DNA from: Alphaproteobacteria bacterium
Lineage (GTDB): Bacteria; Pseudomonadota; Alphaproteobacteria; Rickettsiales; JABCZZ01
Length of the DNA stretch: 64,000 nt
Direction of reading: 5' to 3'
Assembly (NCBI GenBank): GCA_013289445.1
Contig: JABCZZ010000002.1
Span: forward strand, 1-64,000
Below the pieces are notes generated by a model. That model did not search any database. It was given only the letters and a program-made list of their open reading frames with translations, and was not told the origin of the DNA. The translations under genes and the position numbers were made by a program. Of this stretch, positions 26,391 to 41,139 are shown piece by piece (the first letter of the stretch is position 1; each line of letters opens with the position of its first letter).

Positions 26391-26852
26391 GAATCGCTCC
26401 TGTGCAAGATGCCTTCAGTGTCGTCGCCGCGACATAAGGATGCCATTAGTGATACGGCATTTTTTGGCCGAAATGATAAATGCCTCATAAATGATCGGGA
26501 ATATGCCATGAAAAAATATCCGCTCTTGATGCACCATGTTTTCCCCCACATGGTTTTTTAATGCCGGCTGAGAGTAGTGTTTGCCCCACCGCATTTATCG
26601 CCTACAGGGGTTTTATGTTGATACCATCGGGCTCTCGGCACACTTTGCCCGGAAATAAAGCAAGTAATTGATAGTTATAGGTATAATGGATTTTCCACAA
26701 CGTTCCCGCGAATAACTATTTCGGGATCCCCGTCATATTTATACCTTTTTTATAACTTCCCTTCACCAACCGCATTGTTCGCTTACGCCTTTCGTCGCTC
26801 TAATAATAAAGAGTAGGCGGTTCATCCCTCTTTTACATAAGGAGTGGCTAAA
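26391..26852. other. 462-base divergent intergenic region
   Basis: Lies between cpaF (leftward) and the poly-HAMP kinase (rightward), so it should carry both promoters. It holds no convincing open frame. A TTTATAAC box at 26749-26756 lies 97-104 bases before the kinase start, and AT-rich stretches lie around 26670-26690 and 26748-26756. No clear -35/-10 pair could be fixed by eye. Confidence 0.5.
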
Positions 26853-32642
<5,790 letters not shown>

Positions 32643-32652
32643 GAAAGTCTTT

Positions 32653-34272
32653 ATGGATCATGCAGCGGCTGTAAAACATGTGGAGGAGGTGGTACACAGC
32701 CACCCGCAGCCATCGGAGGCCGAGCGCGTTAACATACTGGTCGTCGACGATCTGCCCAAGAACCAGATGGTCTATCAAACCATTCTTGAAGAACTTGGGC
32801 AGAATCTGGTGACAGCTTATTCCGGCGAGGAAGCGCTTAAACTGGTGCTCAAACATGAATTCGCCGTCATTCTGCTCGACGTCAATATGCCGGGTATCGA
32901 TGGATTTGAAATAGCCACCCTGATCCGCAGCCGGAAAAAATCCTCGCGCACACCGATTATCTTCCTTACCGCCTTCACCGATGAGATGCGCATGGCGCAA
33001 GGCTATGCGAGCGGCGCGGTGGACTATTTGCCCACCCCCATCGTGCCTGAAATCCTCAAAGCAAAGGTCAGAGTATTCATCGAACTGTCGCAGATGCGCC
33101 GCCAGGCGGCATCGCAGGCTGAAGAGCGCGCCAAGCGCACTGCCGCCGAAGAGGCCGACCGGCGCAAGGATGAATTTCTGGGTATGCTCGCTCACGAACT
33201 GCGCAATCCACTGGGCCCCATCCTCAATGCGGCAAACTTGCTGCTTCGCATTGCTCCGCAGAATCCACGCCTTGCCGAACTTGGCAATATTGTCGACCGG
33301 CAGGTAAAGCATATGTCGCGTTTGATTGATGATTTGCTCGACGCCACACGGCTGGCCCATGGAAAAATTCTGCTGCGCAAGGAATTCTGTGATCTTGGGC
33401 TGCTCGTGCGCCAGACGGCGGAAGATTACCGCAGCATTTTTGATGCCAGCGGCCTGCGCTTGGAAATCCGCGTTCCCGAAAAACCGGTATGGATGAAGGG
33501 TGACCCCACACGCCTGGTGCAGTCGGTAAGCAATCTGCTGCACAACGCTCACAAATTCACTGATCCGGGCGGTCTGATCACGGTCAGTATGGAACTGGAG
33601 AAAAAAGGCCATATGGCGGCTATCACCGTGTCGGACACCGGTATCGGCGTCGAGCGCGCGATGCTGCCCTGCGTTTTTGACGTATTTCGCCAGGCTGATC
33701 AGGGCCTGGACCGCAGCCGCGGCGGCCTTGGGCTGGGCTTAGCACTGGTGAAAGGTCTGATCGAACTGCATGGCGGCACGGTGCAGGTCAATAGCGACGG
33801 GCTGGGTAAGGGCACGCAATTCACGCTGCGCATGCCGATTGACCATACGCACGCAGTAAACGGCATCGCTGCCGCCGAAAATATTGCGACCGAGGTCGTA
33901 AAATACCGCGTCCTGCTCATCGAAGATAACATGCCCACTGCGGAGAGCATGCAATCACTGCTTATGTATGACGGGCATGAGGTCAGGACGGTGTTCACCG
34001 GGTCAGCGGGAATTGAAATTGCCCGTACTTTCCGCCCCCAGATCGTGCTCTGCGATATTGGGTTGCCCGACATGGACGGCTATCAGGTGGCACGCACCCT
34101 GCGCAACGATGAGGAACTTTCATCGTCTTATGTCATCGCCCTTACCGGCTATGGCCGCGACGAAGACCAGCGCCGCGCTCAGGAAGCCGGTTTTGACATG
34201 CATATGATTAAACCGGTGGATTATAAAAATCTGCACCGTGTTCTGGCCAATCTGTCCGTGCGCAGGACATAA
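32653..34272 (+). CDS. Hybrid signalling protein REC-HisKA-ATPase-REC
   Basis: 539 aa, cytoplasmic. REC1 at ~26-145 with Asp76 ([10 protein letters not shown]), in which the usual Lys is replaced (DYLPTPIVP). A helical linker follows, then HisKA with His181 ([10 protein letters not shown]), an ATPase with DTGIGV and [13 protein letters not shown], and REC2 with Asp468 ([12 protein letters not shown]). Starts 10 bases after the poly-HAMP kinase, so the two are probably one operon. An N-terminal receiver feeding a kinase and a second receiver fits a multi-step relay. No output domain. Confidence 0.94.
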   Translation: MDHAAAVKHVEEVVHSHPQPSEAERVNILVVDDLPKNQMVYQTILEELGQNLVTAYSGEEALKLVLKHEFAVILLDVNMPGIDGFEIATLIRSRKKSSRTPIIFLTAFTDEMRMAQGYASGAVDYLPTPIVPEILKAKVRVFIELSQMRRQAASQAEERAKRTAAEEADRRKDEFLGMLAHELRNPLGPILNAANLLLRIAPQNPRLAELGNIVDRQVKHMSRLIDDLLDATRLAHGKILLRKEFCDLGLLVRQTAEDYRSIFDASGLRLEIRVPEKPVWMKGDPTRLVQSVSNLLHNAHKFTDPGGLITVSMELEKKGHMAAITVSDTGIGVERAMLPCVFDVFRQADQGLDRSRGGLGLGLALVKGLIELHGGTVQVNSDGLGKGTQFTLRMPIDHTHAVNGIAAAENIATEVVKYRVLLIEDNMPTAESMQSLLMYDGHEVRTVFTGSAGIEIARTFRPQIVLCDIGLPDMDGYQVARTLRNDEELSSSYVIALTGYGRDEDQRRAQEAGFDMHMIKPVDYKNLHRVLANLSVRRT

Positions 34273-34285
34273 TGAGGGCAAGACG

Positions 34286-34732
34286 ATGACCTATTCTTCG
34301 ACCAAAACACCCTTCACACAGGAATCGGATACCAGTATCTCACCGACGGGCATGCGCGCAGTGGTGGCCGATGACAATGAGGCGCTGGCCCAAACAACGG
34401 GCTGGATGCTGGAACTGCTTGGATATGAAGTGCAGCTTGCCGCAGACGGCCTGCAGGCTCTTGCCATCAGCCGCGCATTTCAGCCCGATGTCGTGCTGAT
34501 TGATATCGGCCTGCCGGAATTGAGTGGCTACGATGTCTGTCGCCAGCTGCGTGCCGATCCGGCTTTTGCCCATAGCCTCATTATTGCCCATTCCGGCTGG
34601 AGCCAGCCCGAGCACCTGCAGCGCTCACAGGCGGCGGGATTTGACTATCATCTCGTCAAACCCGTCGATATGGAGGGGCTGGAAAAACTGCTCATCGCGC
34701 TACGCAAAACACCCAGCGATACTGCGCACTAA
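34286..34732 (+). CDS. Stand-alone response regulator receiver
   Basis: 148 aa. REC domain at ~25-140 with phospho-acceptor Asp73 (VVLIDIGLPE) and the conserved Lys (HLVKPV). No output domain. ATG 34286 is 13 bases after the upstream kinase stop and preceded by GAGGG. It is closely related to the REC protein at 45013-45420 (shared GWMxEL and GWxQxEH stretches). Probably the terminal or shuttle receiver of the same relay. Confidence 0.92.
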   Translation: MTYSSTKTPFTQESDTSISPTGMRAVVADDNEALAQTTGWMLELLGYEVQLAADGLQALAISRAFQPDVVLIDIGLPELSGYDVCRQLRADPAFAHSLIIAHSGWSQPEHLQRSQAAGFDYHLVKPVDMEGLEKLLIALRKTPSDTAH

Positions 34733-34739
34733 CCTACTA

Positions 34740-36101
34740 TCAGGCAATATAGACGGTTTTGGCATTCATGAATTCGCGGATGCCTTGTGCGCCCTGCTCT
34801 CTTCCGTAACCGCTTTCTTTTGTGCCGCCAAACGGCAGGCGCGGATCGGATCGCACGAAGGCGTTGACGAAGGCCTGCCCAGCATCCATACGGGTGCGCG
34901 CCAGTTCTTCGCCGCGGGCCGCATCCGCTGTGAAGATGGCCGAACCAAGCCCAAAACTTGTGGCATTGGCAAGCGCAAAGGCTTCATCTTCATCCTTCGC
35001 TTCGATAATGGAAGCCACCGGGCCAAATAATTCTTCGTCAAATGCTACCATCCCGGGTTTGACGTTACTTAACACCGTCGGCGGATAAAAGGCGCCCGGC
35101 CCAGGCGGAACCTTGCCGCCAAGACGCAGCACTGCCCCCTTGGCAAGGCTTGCCTGCACCTGCTTGTGCAGCGCATCACGTAAATCCTCGCGTGCCATCG
35201 GGCCAATACCCGATGCCTGATCCCTGGGGTCGCCCGCTTTGATGGTTGCAAAATAATCAATGAAATGTTTTTCAAATGCTTCCTTTACCGGCGAAAGCAC
35301 GATGAAACGTTTCGCTGCGATGCAGCTTTGCCCGGAATTGATAAGTCGGCTTTTGGCACATTCAATGGCAGCGGCTTTGACATCGGCATCGGCGAGGATG
35401 ACATAGGCATCGCTGCCGCCCAGCTCAAGCACGGTTTTCTTGATCAATGAACCGGCTTTGGCCGCCACTTTTTTACCCGCGGCCGTACTGCCCGTCAGCG
35501 TAACGGCGCGAATATGCGGATGAGCGATGAGCGCGTCCACTGCATCGCTGCCAATCAGCAAGGTGCAAAAGCATCCTTCGGGAAAGCCGGCGTCGTGAAA
35601 TACTTGCTCAATCGCAAGGGCGCAACCCGGCACATTGGAAGCATGTTTGAGCAGGCCAACATTGCCTGCCATGAGATTGGGGGCGGCAAAACGGAATACC
35701 TGCCAGAAAGGAAAATTCCACGGCATGATCGCAAGCACCGCACCGATAGGTTCATAGGCAACAAAGCTTTTGCTCGCATCGGTCTTTATCGGCTCATCAG
35801 CCAGCAGTGATTGAGCATGTGCTGCATAATGATCACAGGCGAGTGCGCATTTTTTGATCTCTGCGACGCCTTCCTTTAACGGCTTGCCCATTTCGTCGGC
35901 CATCAATGCGGCAAATTCATCCTTGCGCTTGCGCAGCTGCGAGGCGGCAAGACGTAAGAAACTGCCGCGTTTTTCAAAGGAATAGGTTTTCCACCGGGCA
36001 AAACAGGCATGCGCCTTATCGACATTGCCATTCACCTGATGCTGGCTGTGCGCGGTATATTCGTGGATTATGTCGCCCGTCGCCGGATTAATGCTGCGCA
36101 T
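34740..36101 (-). CDS. Succinate-semialdehyde dehydrogenase-type aldehyde dehydrogenase
   Basis: 453 aa from ATG 36101. Aldehyde dehydrogenase fold: SINPATGD start, MPWNFPFWQ and Lys152 in LLKHAS for cofactor binding, catalytic Glu226 in LELGGSDAY and Cys260 in NSGQSCIAAKR. Length and sequence fit the short succinate-semialdehyde dehydrogenase group (GabD/Sad), which oxidises the aldehyde to succinate with NAD(P). A GTG at 36116 would add 5 residues. It converges on the receiver gene with an 7-base gap. Substrate specificity is inferred. Confidence 0.88.
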   Translation of the reverse strand: MRSINPATGDIIHEYTAHSQHQVNGNVDKAHACFARWKTYSFEKRGSFLRLAASQLRKRKDEFAALMADEMGKPLKEGVAEIKKCALACDHYAAHAQSLLADEPIKTDASKSFVAYEPIGAVLAIMPWNFPFWQVFRFAAPNLMAGNVGLLKHASNVPGCALAIEQVFHDAGFPEGCFCTLLIGSDAVDALIAHPHIRAVTLTGSTAAGKKVAAKAGSLIKKTVLELGGSDAYVILADADVKAAAIECAKSRLINSGQSCIAAKRFIVLSPVKEAFEKHFIDYFATIKAGDPRDQASGIGPMAREDLRDALHKQVQASLAKGAVLRLGGKVPPGPGAFYPPTVLSNVKPGMVAFDEELFGPVASIIEAKDEDEAFALANATSFGLGSAIFTADAARGEELARTRMDAGQAFVNAFVRSDPRLPFGGTKESGYGREQGAQGIREFMNAKTVYIA

Positions 36102-36173
36102 GAGATGTTGATACACGGTAAAGAAAATAATGCCAAGATATTAGCAATCAAAAGGCTGAACCTCGTGTATTCT

Positions 36174-36560
36174 CTACGTGCGCGGCGCACTGCCGATAAG
36201 CCCTTCCAGAAAAGCATTCACCACTTCACTGGCTTCGGAAAGCGCAGGGGATTTAGTTTTCATCAGCTTGCGTGGCATGCTGCGCAGGTGACTGAAAAAC
36301 ATCAGCGTCAGAATGATCAGCGTGCCGGCGATGGCCACACTGAGCACAACGACGATGAGCACCGCGCTGTGCGGGTCATAACCAAAATGCAGCAACGCAA
36401 GATAGGTGGCATAGAGGCCACCTATCAGCGTTGTGCCTATAATCATCGCGGTGACGATAGTCAGGCCCGTCACCACGATCATGCCTAGAAGAAGTCGCCT
36501 GAACAGCCATTTTCCGTAGATGTTCTGGCCAATGCTTACAATCGCAAGCAGCTTTTCCAT
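36174..36560 (-). CDS. Small membrane protein next to a DUF883 protein
   Basis: 128 aa from ATG 36560. Three hydrophobic helices (about 23-45, 48-66 and 72-95), then a charged tail. The open frame extends upstream into the DUF883 gene without support. It starts 7 bases after that gene and is surely cotranscribed. Small holin-like or YqjE-like membrane proteins often accompany DUF883/YqjD proteins; I infer that kind of partner but cannot prove the family. Confidence 0.68.
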   Translation of the reverse strand: MEKLLAIVSIGQNIYGKWLFRRLLLGMIVVTGLTIVTAMIIGTTLIGGLYATYLALLHFGYDPHSAVLIVVVLSVAIAGTLIILTLMFFSHLRSMPRKLMKTKSPALSEASEVVNAFLEGLIGSAPRT

Positions 36561-36567
36561 GGGATAC

Positions 36568-36846
36568 CTAGCGACGCAGCAATATGCCGAGTACCACACC
36601 CACTCCCAGCGCTATCATGCTTGATTGCACCGGTTTTTCATGGATACGCGTACTCACGGTCTCCGCGGCATGCGAAATCCCTTCGCTGCTTTCGTCAAGG
36701 AATCCGCGCACTTTGCGGCCCATCTTGTTGGCGGTCGCGCGCAGATCATGTTCGGCAGCATCCGCAGCCTCGTGAATGTCCTCACCAATCGTACGTGAAG
36801 AACTCTTAATGCTGGGGGTGCCTTCCTTCGTTGCAGATGTAAACAT
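36568..36846 (-). CDS. DUF883-family membrane-anchored protein (YqjD/ElaB-like)
   Basis: 92 aa: an amphipathic helical region (EDIHEAADAAEHDLRATANKMGRKVRGFLDE), then a short C-terminal TM segment with glycines ending in two Arg (ALGVGVVLGILLRR), the standard YqjD/DUF883 layout. YqjD in E. coli associates with ribosomes at the membrane in stationary phase. AAGGAG is 7 bases before the ATG. Confidence 0.87.
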   Translation of the reverse strand: MFTSATKEGTPSIKSSSRTIGEDIHEAADAAEHDLRATANKMGRKVRGFLDESSEGISHAAETVSTRIHEKPVQSSMIALGVGVVLGILLRR

Positions 36847-36878
36847 GGTATTTCTCCTTAGGTTAACAGAATTACGGA

Positions 36879-37097
36879 TTAAGCAGCGTCTTTGTTCTTG
36901 TTGCAGGCGGCTTCAATATCCTTGATACGTTTTTCGGCTTCTTCCTTGGCTACGCCGTATTTTTCTTTCAGCGCACCATAGAATTTTTCGCGGCTGCCTT
37001 CATAGAAAGCCATTTCATCGTCGGTAAGACGGCCCCAGGTTTCCTTGAGTTTGCCTTTGATCTGTTCGTACTTGCCTTGTGCTTGTTCCTTGTTCAT
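36879..37097 (-). CDS. CsbD-family stress protein
   Basis: 72 aa from ATG 37097 with GGAGAG just upstream. It carries the CsbD pattern (MNKEQAQGKYEQIKGKLKE, then WGRLTDDE), all helical and hydrophilic. CsbD proteins are general-stress proteins of unknown biochemical role. A more divergent relative is at 48959. A TTTATAAA box and an inverted repeat lie 70-105 bases upstream. Confidence 0.9.
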   Translation of the reverse strand: MNKEQAQGKYEQIKGKLKETWGRLTDDEMAFYEGSREKFYGALKEKYGVAKEEAEKRIKDIEAACNKNKDAA

Positions 37098-37167
37098 GAC
37101 TCTCTCCATTTGAGATTATGTACGGTTGGGATAACCGCATGCCTAAAAGAAGTGCCATAAGGCAGAT

Positions 37168-37190
37168 CAGGATACGATGTCCCTATCCTG
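37168..37190. promoter_or_regulatory. Inverted repeat between csbD and the fasciclin gene
   Basis: CAGGATA, nine bases, TATCCTG. It lies 70-93 bases before the CsbD start and just inside the TTTATAAA box at 37195-37202, on the csbD side. It could be an operator or a 5'-leader hairpin. Confidence 0.4.
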
Positions 37191-37194
37191 CCGT

Positions 37195-37281
37195 TTTATA
37201 AACTCGACATAAGTACATAAGCCAGCTGCTCTAAAAGCGGCTATTTTCAAGGGTTACAAAGCTTGACTGTCCGTTTATAAA
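37195..37281. promoter_or_regulatory. Two TTTATAAA boxes between divergent stress genes
   Basis: TTTATAAA occurs at 37195-37202 (about 100 bases before csbD on the minus strand) and at 37274-37281 (about 120 bases before the fasciclin gene on the plus strand). The same box lies upstream of genes at 21860, 40214 and 48959. It may be part of a shared promoter. The right-hand box is followed by a GGCAC/GTGCC hairpin at 37288-37305. Confidence 0.4.
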
Positions 37282-37389
37282 TACTCCGGCACTTTCTATT
37301 GTGCCTTTATTATAATTTGGGCAGGCTTTCATACAATACTCAAAGTTGATCACGTCAATACCCTCAACACATTTTTTATTTTATTATGG

Positions 37390-37443
37390 AGGTTCTTATG
37401 AAACACATGCTGCGCAAGGTTCTTATGAAACACATGCTGCGCA
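37390..37443 (+). repeat. 27-bp exact tandem duplication over a start site
   Basis: Two exact copies of 27 bases (37390-37416 and 37417-37443), each with AGG, ATGAAA and the codons for KHMLR. The unit is nine codons, so the frame continues and the fasciclin protein carries its first residues twice. The gene therefore has two possible start codons, at 37398 and 37425. Confidence 0.93.
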
Positions 37444-38045
37444 ATTTAGCTGTGCTTACTGCCCTCACTGCCCTGACCGCCACTGCGGCAGAGGCCGGCA
37501 ACAGCACGGTGGAAAATGCCCTCAAAAGCCGCGACGATCTTTCCTTATTCTATGCGGGACTGGTAAATACCGGCGTCATCAACGAACTGCAGGAAGGCCA
37601 GTCCTACACCGTTTTTGCTCCCACCAATGAAGCATTCGCCAAACTGCCCCAGAGCCAATATCCCTGCTTCTATTCTGCCGAATGCAAAGGCCAGGTAGCG
37701 GAAATTCTGCGCAATCACATTGTACCTGGTGAAAAACATTTAAGTGATATCGGCACGCAGGCCGGTGGCATCATGAGCATGTTCTCCATTGATAATCGTC
37801 ATGTCATCGGCAGTGAGCCTTCGCGTGGCTCCTATGCGGTCGATGGCGAGAAAGTGCTGAGTGAAAACCAGCTGTTCGGCAGTATTCTCTATCGTGTCGA
37901 CGGCCTGATCGCCACTCCGCGTGAACTGGCCGTTCTCACCCCCGCACCGGTCATCCGTGTATCGAGCACTGGCTTGCCGCCCAGAGTGCCTGAAGGCACG
38001 GTGGTCAGCATCACCAGCTCACAACTTATTCCAGACGAACAATAA
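37398..38045 (+). CDS. Secreted fasciclin-domain protein
   Basis: 215 aa from ATG 37398 (GGAGG upstream). Signal peptide with a doubled N-terminus, core LAVLTALTALTATAA and likely cleavage after AEA. One fasciclin (FAS1) domain at ~35-175: SYTVFAPTNEAFAKLP, ILRNHIVPGEKH and LFGSILYRVDGLI are the two conserved FAS1 boxes and the linker. The C-terminus is a Pro/Val/Thr-rich tail. FAS1 domains serve in adhesion or surface interactions. It is followed by two more small secreted proteins. Confidence 0.9.
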   Translation: MKHMLRKVLMKHMLRNLAVLTALTALTATAAEAGNSTVENALKSRDDLSLFYAGLVNTGVINELQEGQSYTVFAPTNEAFAKLPQSQYPCFYSAECKGQVAEILRNHIVPGEKHLSDIGTQAGGIMSMFSIDNRHVIGSEPSRGSYAVDGEKVLSENQLFGSILYRVDGLIATPRELAVLTPAPVIRVSSTGLPPRVPEGTVVSITSSQLIPDEQ

Positions 38046-38055
38046 GGTGTAATGC

Positions 38056-38415
38056 ATGCAAAAAATTGTTCATAGAATTATTCTCGGCCTGCTGGTGGCG
38101 CAATTGCCAGCAGGCGCGGTGTTTGCTGAGGATATCAGCATGCCCCAGCCGCTGAACACCGACCATCCTTCCACCAACCAGCTCAACCCCGCCCCTGACG
38201 ATCCTCCCGCGGTCAACAGCAGCTCCAGCGACATTCATAAGGTGCCGGCCGAGGTACCTAAAAAGACGAAAGGTATCGTCTATGATCCCGGCCGCACGAA
38301 AATTGATGACAAGAACCTGCCTTCCGCACCCAGTAATGACGATGCGCCTTACCCTAATTCGGGCAATACCGGAATCGAAATACCTGTCCCCGCCACCGGA
38401 GGCAGGGGTCGCTGA
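38056..38415 (+). CDS. Secreted Pro/Asp-rich hypothetical protein, 119 aa
   Basis: Signal peptide (MQKIVHRIILGLLVAQLPAGAVFA), then a Pro, Asp, Asn and Ser-rich mature part without hydrophobic core, ending in a short Gly/Arg tail. Probably disordered in the periplasm. It starts 10 bases after the fasciclin gene and is likely in the same transcript. No family recognised. Confidence 0.68.
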   Translation: MQKIVHRIILGLLVAQLPAGAVFAEDISMPQPLNTDHPSTNQLNPAPDDPPAVNSSSSDIHKVPAEVPKKTKGIVYDPGRTKIDDKNLPSAPSNDDAPYPNSGNTGIEIPVPATGGRGR

Positions 38416-38435
38416 ATAATTCTCAAGGAGATGTT

Positions 38436-38747
38436 ATGGACAAGAGATATGGTTTTTACGGGCTAGTTCTGTGCTTATGCGTCAGCACTGCCGCTTACGG
38501 CGCCGAAGTCATAGTCGCGGCTCCTGTATATCCCCCGGCGCCCGTCTATGAGGAGCCAGTCTACGCCTCGCCACAGCTGGTGTATTTCTCACCCTACCCC
38601 GAGTATTACGATGTCTGGCATCGCCATCATGACTGGCAATACTGGCGCGAACACCATTACCATGAATTACACGCGCATGATCGCCATGAATTCAGGCACG
38701 ATCATTATGACCATTACCATCATGATGATCACTACGATCATTATTAA
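38436..38747 (+). CDS. Secreted His/Tyr/Asp-rich protein, possible metal binder
   Basis: 103 aa. Signal peptide (ending STAAYG-A), a Pro/Tyr/Val-rich middle (VYPPAPVYEEPVY), then a C-terminal third made almost only of His, Asp, Tyr, Arg and Glu (HHYHELHAHDRHEF, HYDHYHHDDHYDHY). Such His-rich tails often bind nickel, zinc or copper; binding here is inferred from composition. AAGGAGA precedes the ATG. Last gene of the fasciclin group, converging on cfa. Confidence 0.7.
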   Translation: MDKRYGFYGLVLCLCVSTAAYGAEVIVAAPVYPPAPVYEEPVYASPQLVYFSPYPEYYDVWHRHHDWQYWREHHYHELHAHDRHEFRHDHYDHYHHDDHYDHY

Positions 38748-38762
38748 ATAAGGCGATCTTAT

Positions 38763-39989
38763 TTACTCTGCATGCGTGAGCAGAGCTTGCATGACATCGG
38801 TCCGCTGGCTACTAAAGGATGCAATGCAGGAGCAAAGATAGAATCTCCACAGGCGCAGGAATGCTTCATCGTAGCCGCCGATCGCCTTGATATTTTCCTT
38901 TTGTGCCTCAAAGCGTGAAAGCCAGTGTTCAAGCGTAATGATATAGTCCTGGCCGAATCCGTAAATCTCTTCGCATTCCAACTTTTCACGTGCGGCAACG
39001 GCGCAAAAACGTGCCTTGGAGGGCAACATGCCGCCAGGAAAGATATATTTCTCGATGAATCCGCTATAACCGCGCAACGTTTCAAACAAGTAGTCATCAA
39101 GGGTAATCGATTGAATCATGGCTTTGCCACCGGGCTTCAGATGCTCTCTGATGGTGCGGAAATACACGGGCCAGTAACGTTCGCCCACATGCTCAAACAT
39201 GCCGATGGAAACGATATGATCGAACGATCCTTCTAATTGGCGGTAATCCATCAGCTCCACCGACACCCTCTTATCGAGTTTCGCTTCGGTGATGCGCTCC
39301 TGCGCATAAAGCGCCTGACGATCAGATAAGGTAATGGCGGTGACATACAAGCCTTCTCGCGCGGCAGTCTCGGCAAATCCGCCCCAACCACAGCCGATTT
39401 CCAGTATATGTTCACCGGGTTTTGCGCCCAGTTTGTGCAAAATACGATAATATTTGGCCTGCTGCGCCAGCTCCAGTGTGCGTGTTCTGTCGCCGTCAAA
39501 AAGGCCGCAGGAATAGGTCATGCCTTTATCAAGCCACAACGCATAAAAATCATTTCCCAGATCATAATGCGCCACTACATTGCGCCGGCTCCCGCGCAGT
39601 GAATTGCCATTCATGGCGTTCTGCAAATAAAGCCAAATCGCCTGCCAAGGCTTGCCGTGGAAAAACCGCTCGAGCGATTGCGAATTGACCAATCCAAACG
39701 TGAGCAATGCCAATAGATTCTCGCTGTCCCATTGGCCTTCAATATAGGCTTCGGCAAATCCCACCTCGCCGCGCACCACCAGGGCATCAAGCGCTTTCCA
39801 GTCATAGAGCCGCAAATGCGCCGACGGGCCTTTTTTCCAGCCGGCAAAAGTGAGAACAACATTGTCAGGGGTAACGATGACCATGCGGCCATATTCAACC
39901 TGTTGCAAGGCAGCAAGGAAAAGCCTGCCTTCCTTTTGCACGGTGGCCGCCATTGTCTGCTGTCTTTGCATCAAGGTATGCGCTGCCAT
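38763..39989 (-). CDS. cfa: Cyclopropane-fatty-acyl-phospholipid synthase
   Basis: 408 aa from ATG 39989 (a GTG at 39995 is possible). The N-terminal domain is followed by the SAM-binding motif ILEIGCGWGGFAETAA and the conserved blocks NVVAHYDLGNDFYALWLDKGMTYSCG, ITLSDRQALYAQERI, SIGMFEHVG and KYIFPGGMLPS. It methylenates unsaturated phospholipid acyl chains at the membrane, usually on entry to stationary phase or under acid or osmotic stress. This agrees with the stress-type neighbours. Confidence 0.94.
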   Translation of the reverse strand: MAAHTLMQRQQTMAATVQKEGRLFLAALQQVEYGRMVIVTPDNVVLTFAGWKKGPSAHLRLYDWKALDALVVRGEVGFAEAYIEGQWDSENLLALLTFGLVNSQSLERFFHGKPWQAIWLYLQNAMNGNSLRGSRRNVVAHYDLGNDFYALWLDKGMTYSCGLFDGDRTRTLELAQQAKYYRILHKLGAKPGEHILEIGCGWGGFAETAAREGLYVTAITLSDRQALYAQERITEAKLDKRVSVELMDYRQLEGSFDHIVSIGMFEHVGERYWPVYFRTIREHLKPGGKAMIQSITLDDYLFETLRGYSGFIEKYIFPGGMLPSKARFCAVAAREKLECEEIYGFGQDYIITLEHWLSRFEAQKENIKAIGGYDEAFLRLWRFYLCSCIASFSSQRTDVMQALLTHAE

Positions 39990-40114
39990 AAACACTTATG
40001 CTAAAAAATTGGGAGTAGTTAGTGATGCTATATTTTTAATCAATATCCCATCCGCTTCTCACTGCAAAAATATAGAAATTCCGTTAAGGGATAAAAACGA
40101 TAGCTTACAGTTTC

Positions 40115-40122
40115 TTTATAAA
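40115..40122 (+). promoter_or_regulatory. TTTATAAA box upstream of the 144-aa gene
   Basis: The palindrome TTTATAAA lies 99 bases before ATG 40214 and is followed by CCTTCCGCCCC and an AGCAT/ATGCT inverted repeat. It matches boxes before other stress-type genes in this window. Role inferred only. Confidence 0.35.
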
Positions 40123-40213
40123 CCTTCCGCCCCACCGCTTAGCATCTTTATGCTCTGCATTTTACCCTTGTACTTAAGGGGTCTATTGCCCTTTTACTGT
40201 AGGAGGAGTTTTT

Positions 40214-40648
40214 ATGCAGAATATGAAGGATCACAGCAAAAAGCCTAAAAGCGCGGTGCGCACACGTAAACAGGAAGTCGGGCATGTGGAAAACCTTATC
40301 CATGAGCTTAAATACCTCATTGAGCATCATTCGCCCTTACCCGCCGAAGAAGCTATTCGCGGGGAAATCGTAGTGCTGGAGAGCTGGCTTGATTCCTATC
40401 GCCGCGGCGTGCAGGCGATACATGATTTTCCCGGCAAGGATATGCAGTGGCTTCATGACTTGCATGACCATCTGAAATTGTCAGCAGAAGAAATGCAGCG
40501 TCTGGAAAACGAAAGCAGCAACTTCGCCAATAAGGAACAGGCAGAGAAGACTGAGCAACTGCTCAAGGCAGCCCTGCATCTGGAAAAGCTTATGCCGGAG
40601 ATTGACGAGATATCACGCTGCGCCGCCACCTCGCATGAGGCCGCTTAA
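40214..40648 (+). CDS. Hypothetical helical cytoplasmic protein, 144 aa
   Basis: No signal peptide or TM segment. Mostly charged helices (VENLIHELKYLIEHHSPL, AIRGEIVVLESWLDSYRRG, KEQAEKTEQLLKAALHLEKL), possibly a helical bundle of the hemerythrin or ferritin-like size class, but without a recognisable metal motif. TAGGAGGAG just upstream supports the start. Converges on the receiver gene at 40666. Confidence 0.62.
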   Translation: MQNMKDHSKKPKSAVRTRKQEVGHVENLIHELKYLIEHHSPLPAEEAIRGEIVVLESWLDSYRRGVQAIHDFPGKDMQWLHDLHDHLKLSAEEMQRLENESSNFANKEQAEKTEQLLKAALHLEKLMPEIDEISRCAATSHEAA

Positions 40649-40665
40649 AACGGGCCAATCCGATT

Positions 40666-41124
40666 TTACAGCTTCTCGCCGTTTTGATAGGCGCGTTCGA
40701 TTTTCTTGCGGGCGAGCGCCTGATAGAGACTCTGGCGTATCACCGCACTGCTCGACTCACCCTTAATGAGAAACTCCTGCACACCGCTTTGCAGGGCCTT
40801 ATGCACCATCTCGACGTTGGAGTAGCCGCTGATGACGATAATGGGTATTTCCGGGTAGAGTTCATGGATGGCCGTCACTGCTTTGAGTTCCCTGGCATCG
40901 GGCAGCCCCAGATCGAGTAACACCACATCCACTTTTGCACTGCGCAGATAGCTGAGGCCACCCTCCAGCGTATATTTGCGGATAACCTTGAAGCCATAAA
41001 ACATCTCGCCTTCAATAAAAGCTTTGGTGATGGCGACACCATCGTCCAGTGAATCTTCTATCAGCAGCACGGAGACATCGACTGTTTCTGCATATTCCAT
41101 CGGCTTCTTGTGAGTAAGGGTCAT
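40666..41124 (-). CDS. Stand-alone response regulator receiver
   Basis: 152 aa. REC domain with acidic pair ED (23-24), phospho-acceptor Asp71 (VVLLDLGLPD), Ser in VISGYS, and Lys in FLIKGES where the usual Pro after the Lys is a Gly. No output domain. It lies 15 bases after the kinase at 41140-41982 with GGAG before its ATG, so the two form a kinase-receiver pair of the kind often seen with phytochrome-type REC-only regulators (Rcp1-like). Confidence 0.92.
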   Translation of the reverse strand: MTLTHKKPMEYAETVDVSVLLIEDSLDDGVAITKAFIEGEMFYGFKVIRKYTLEGGLSYLRSAKVDVVLLDLGLPDARELKAVTAIHELYPEIPIIVISGYSNVEMVHKALQSGVQEFLIKGESSSAVIRQSLYQALARKKIERAYQNGEKL

Positions 41125-41139
41125 CTTTTTTCTCCTTTT

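Noticed and set aside
20780..26400. Genomic island or prophage from the many small orphan genes
   Set aside because: No integrase, transposase, attachment repeats or marked base-composition shift is visible.
37346..37358. FNR-like TTGATCACGTCAA before the fasciclin gene
   Set aside because: The half-sites are separated by three bases instead of four, so it does not fit the FNR/FixK dyad.
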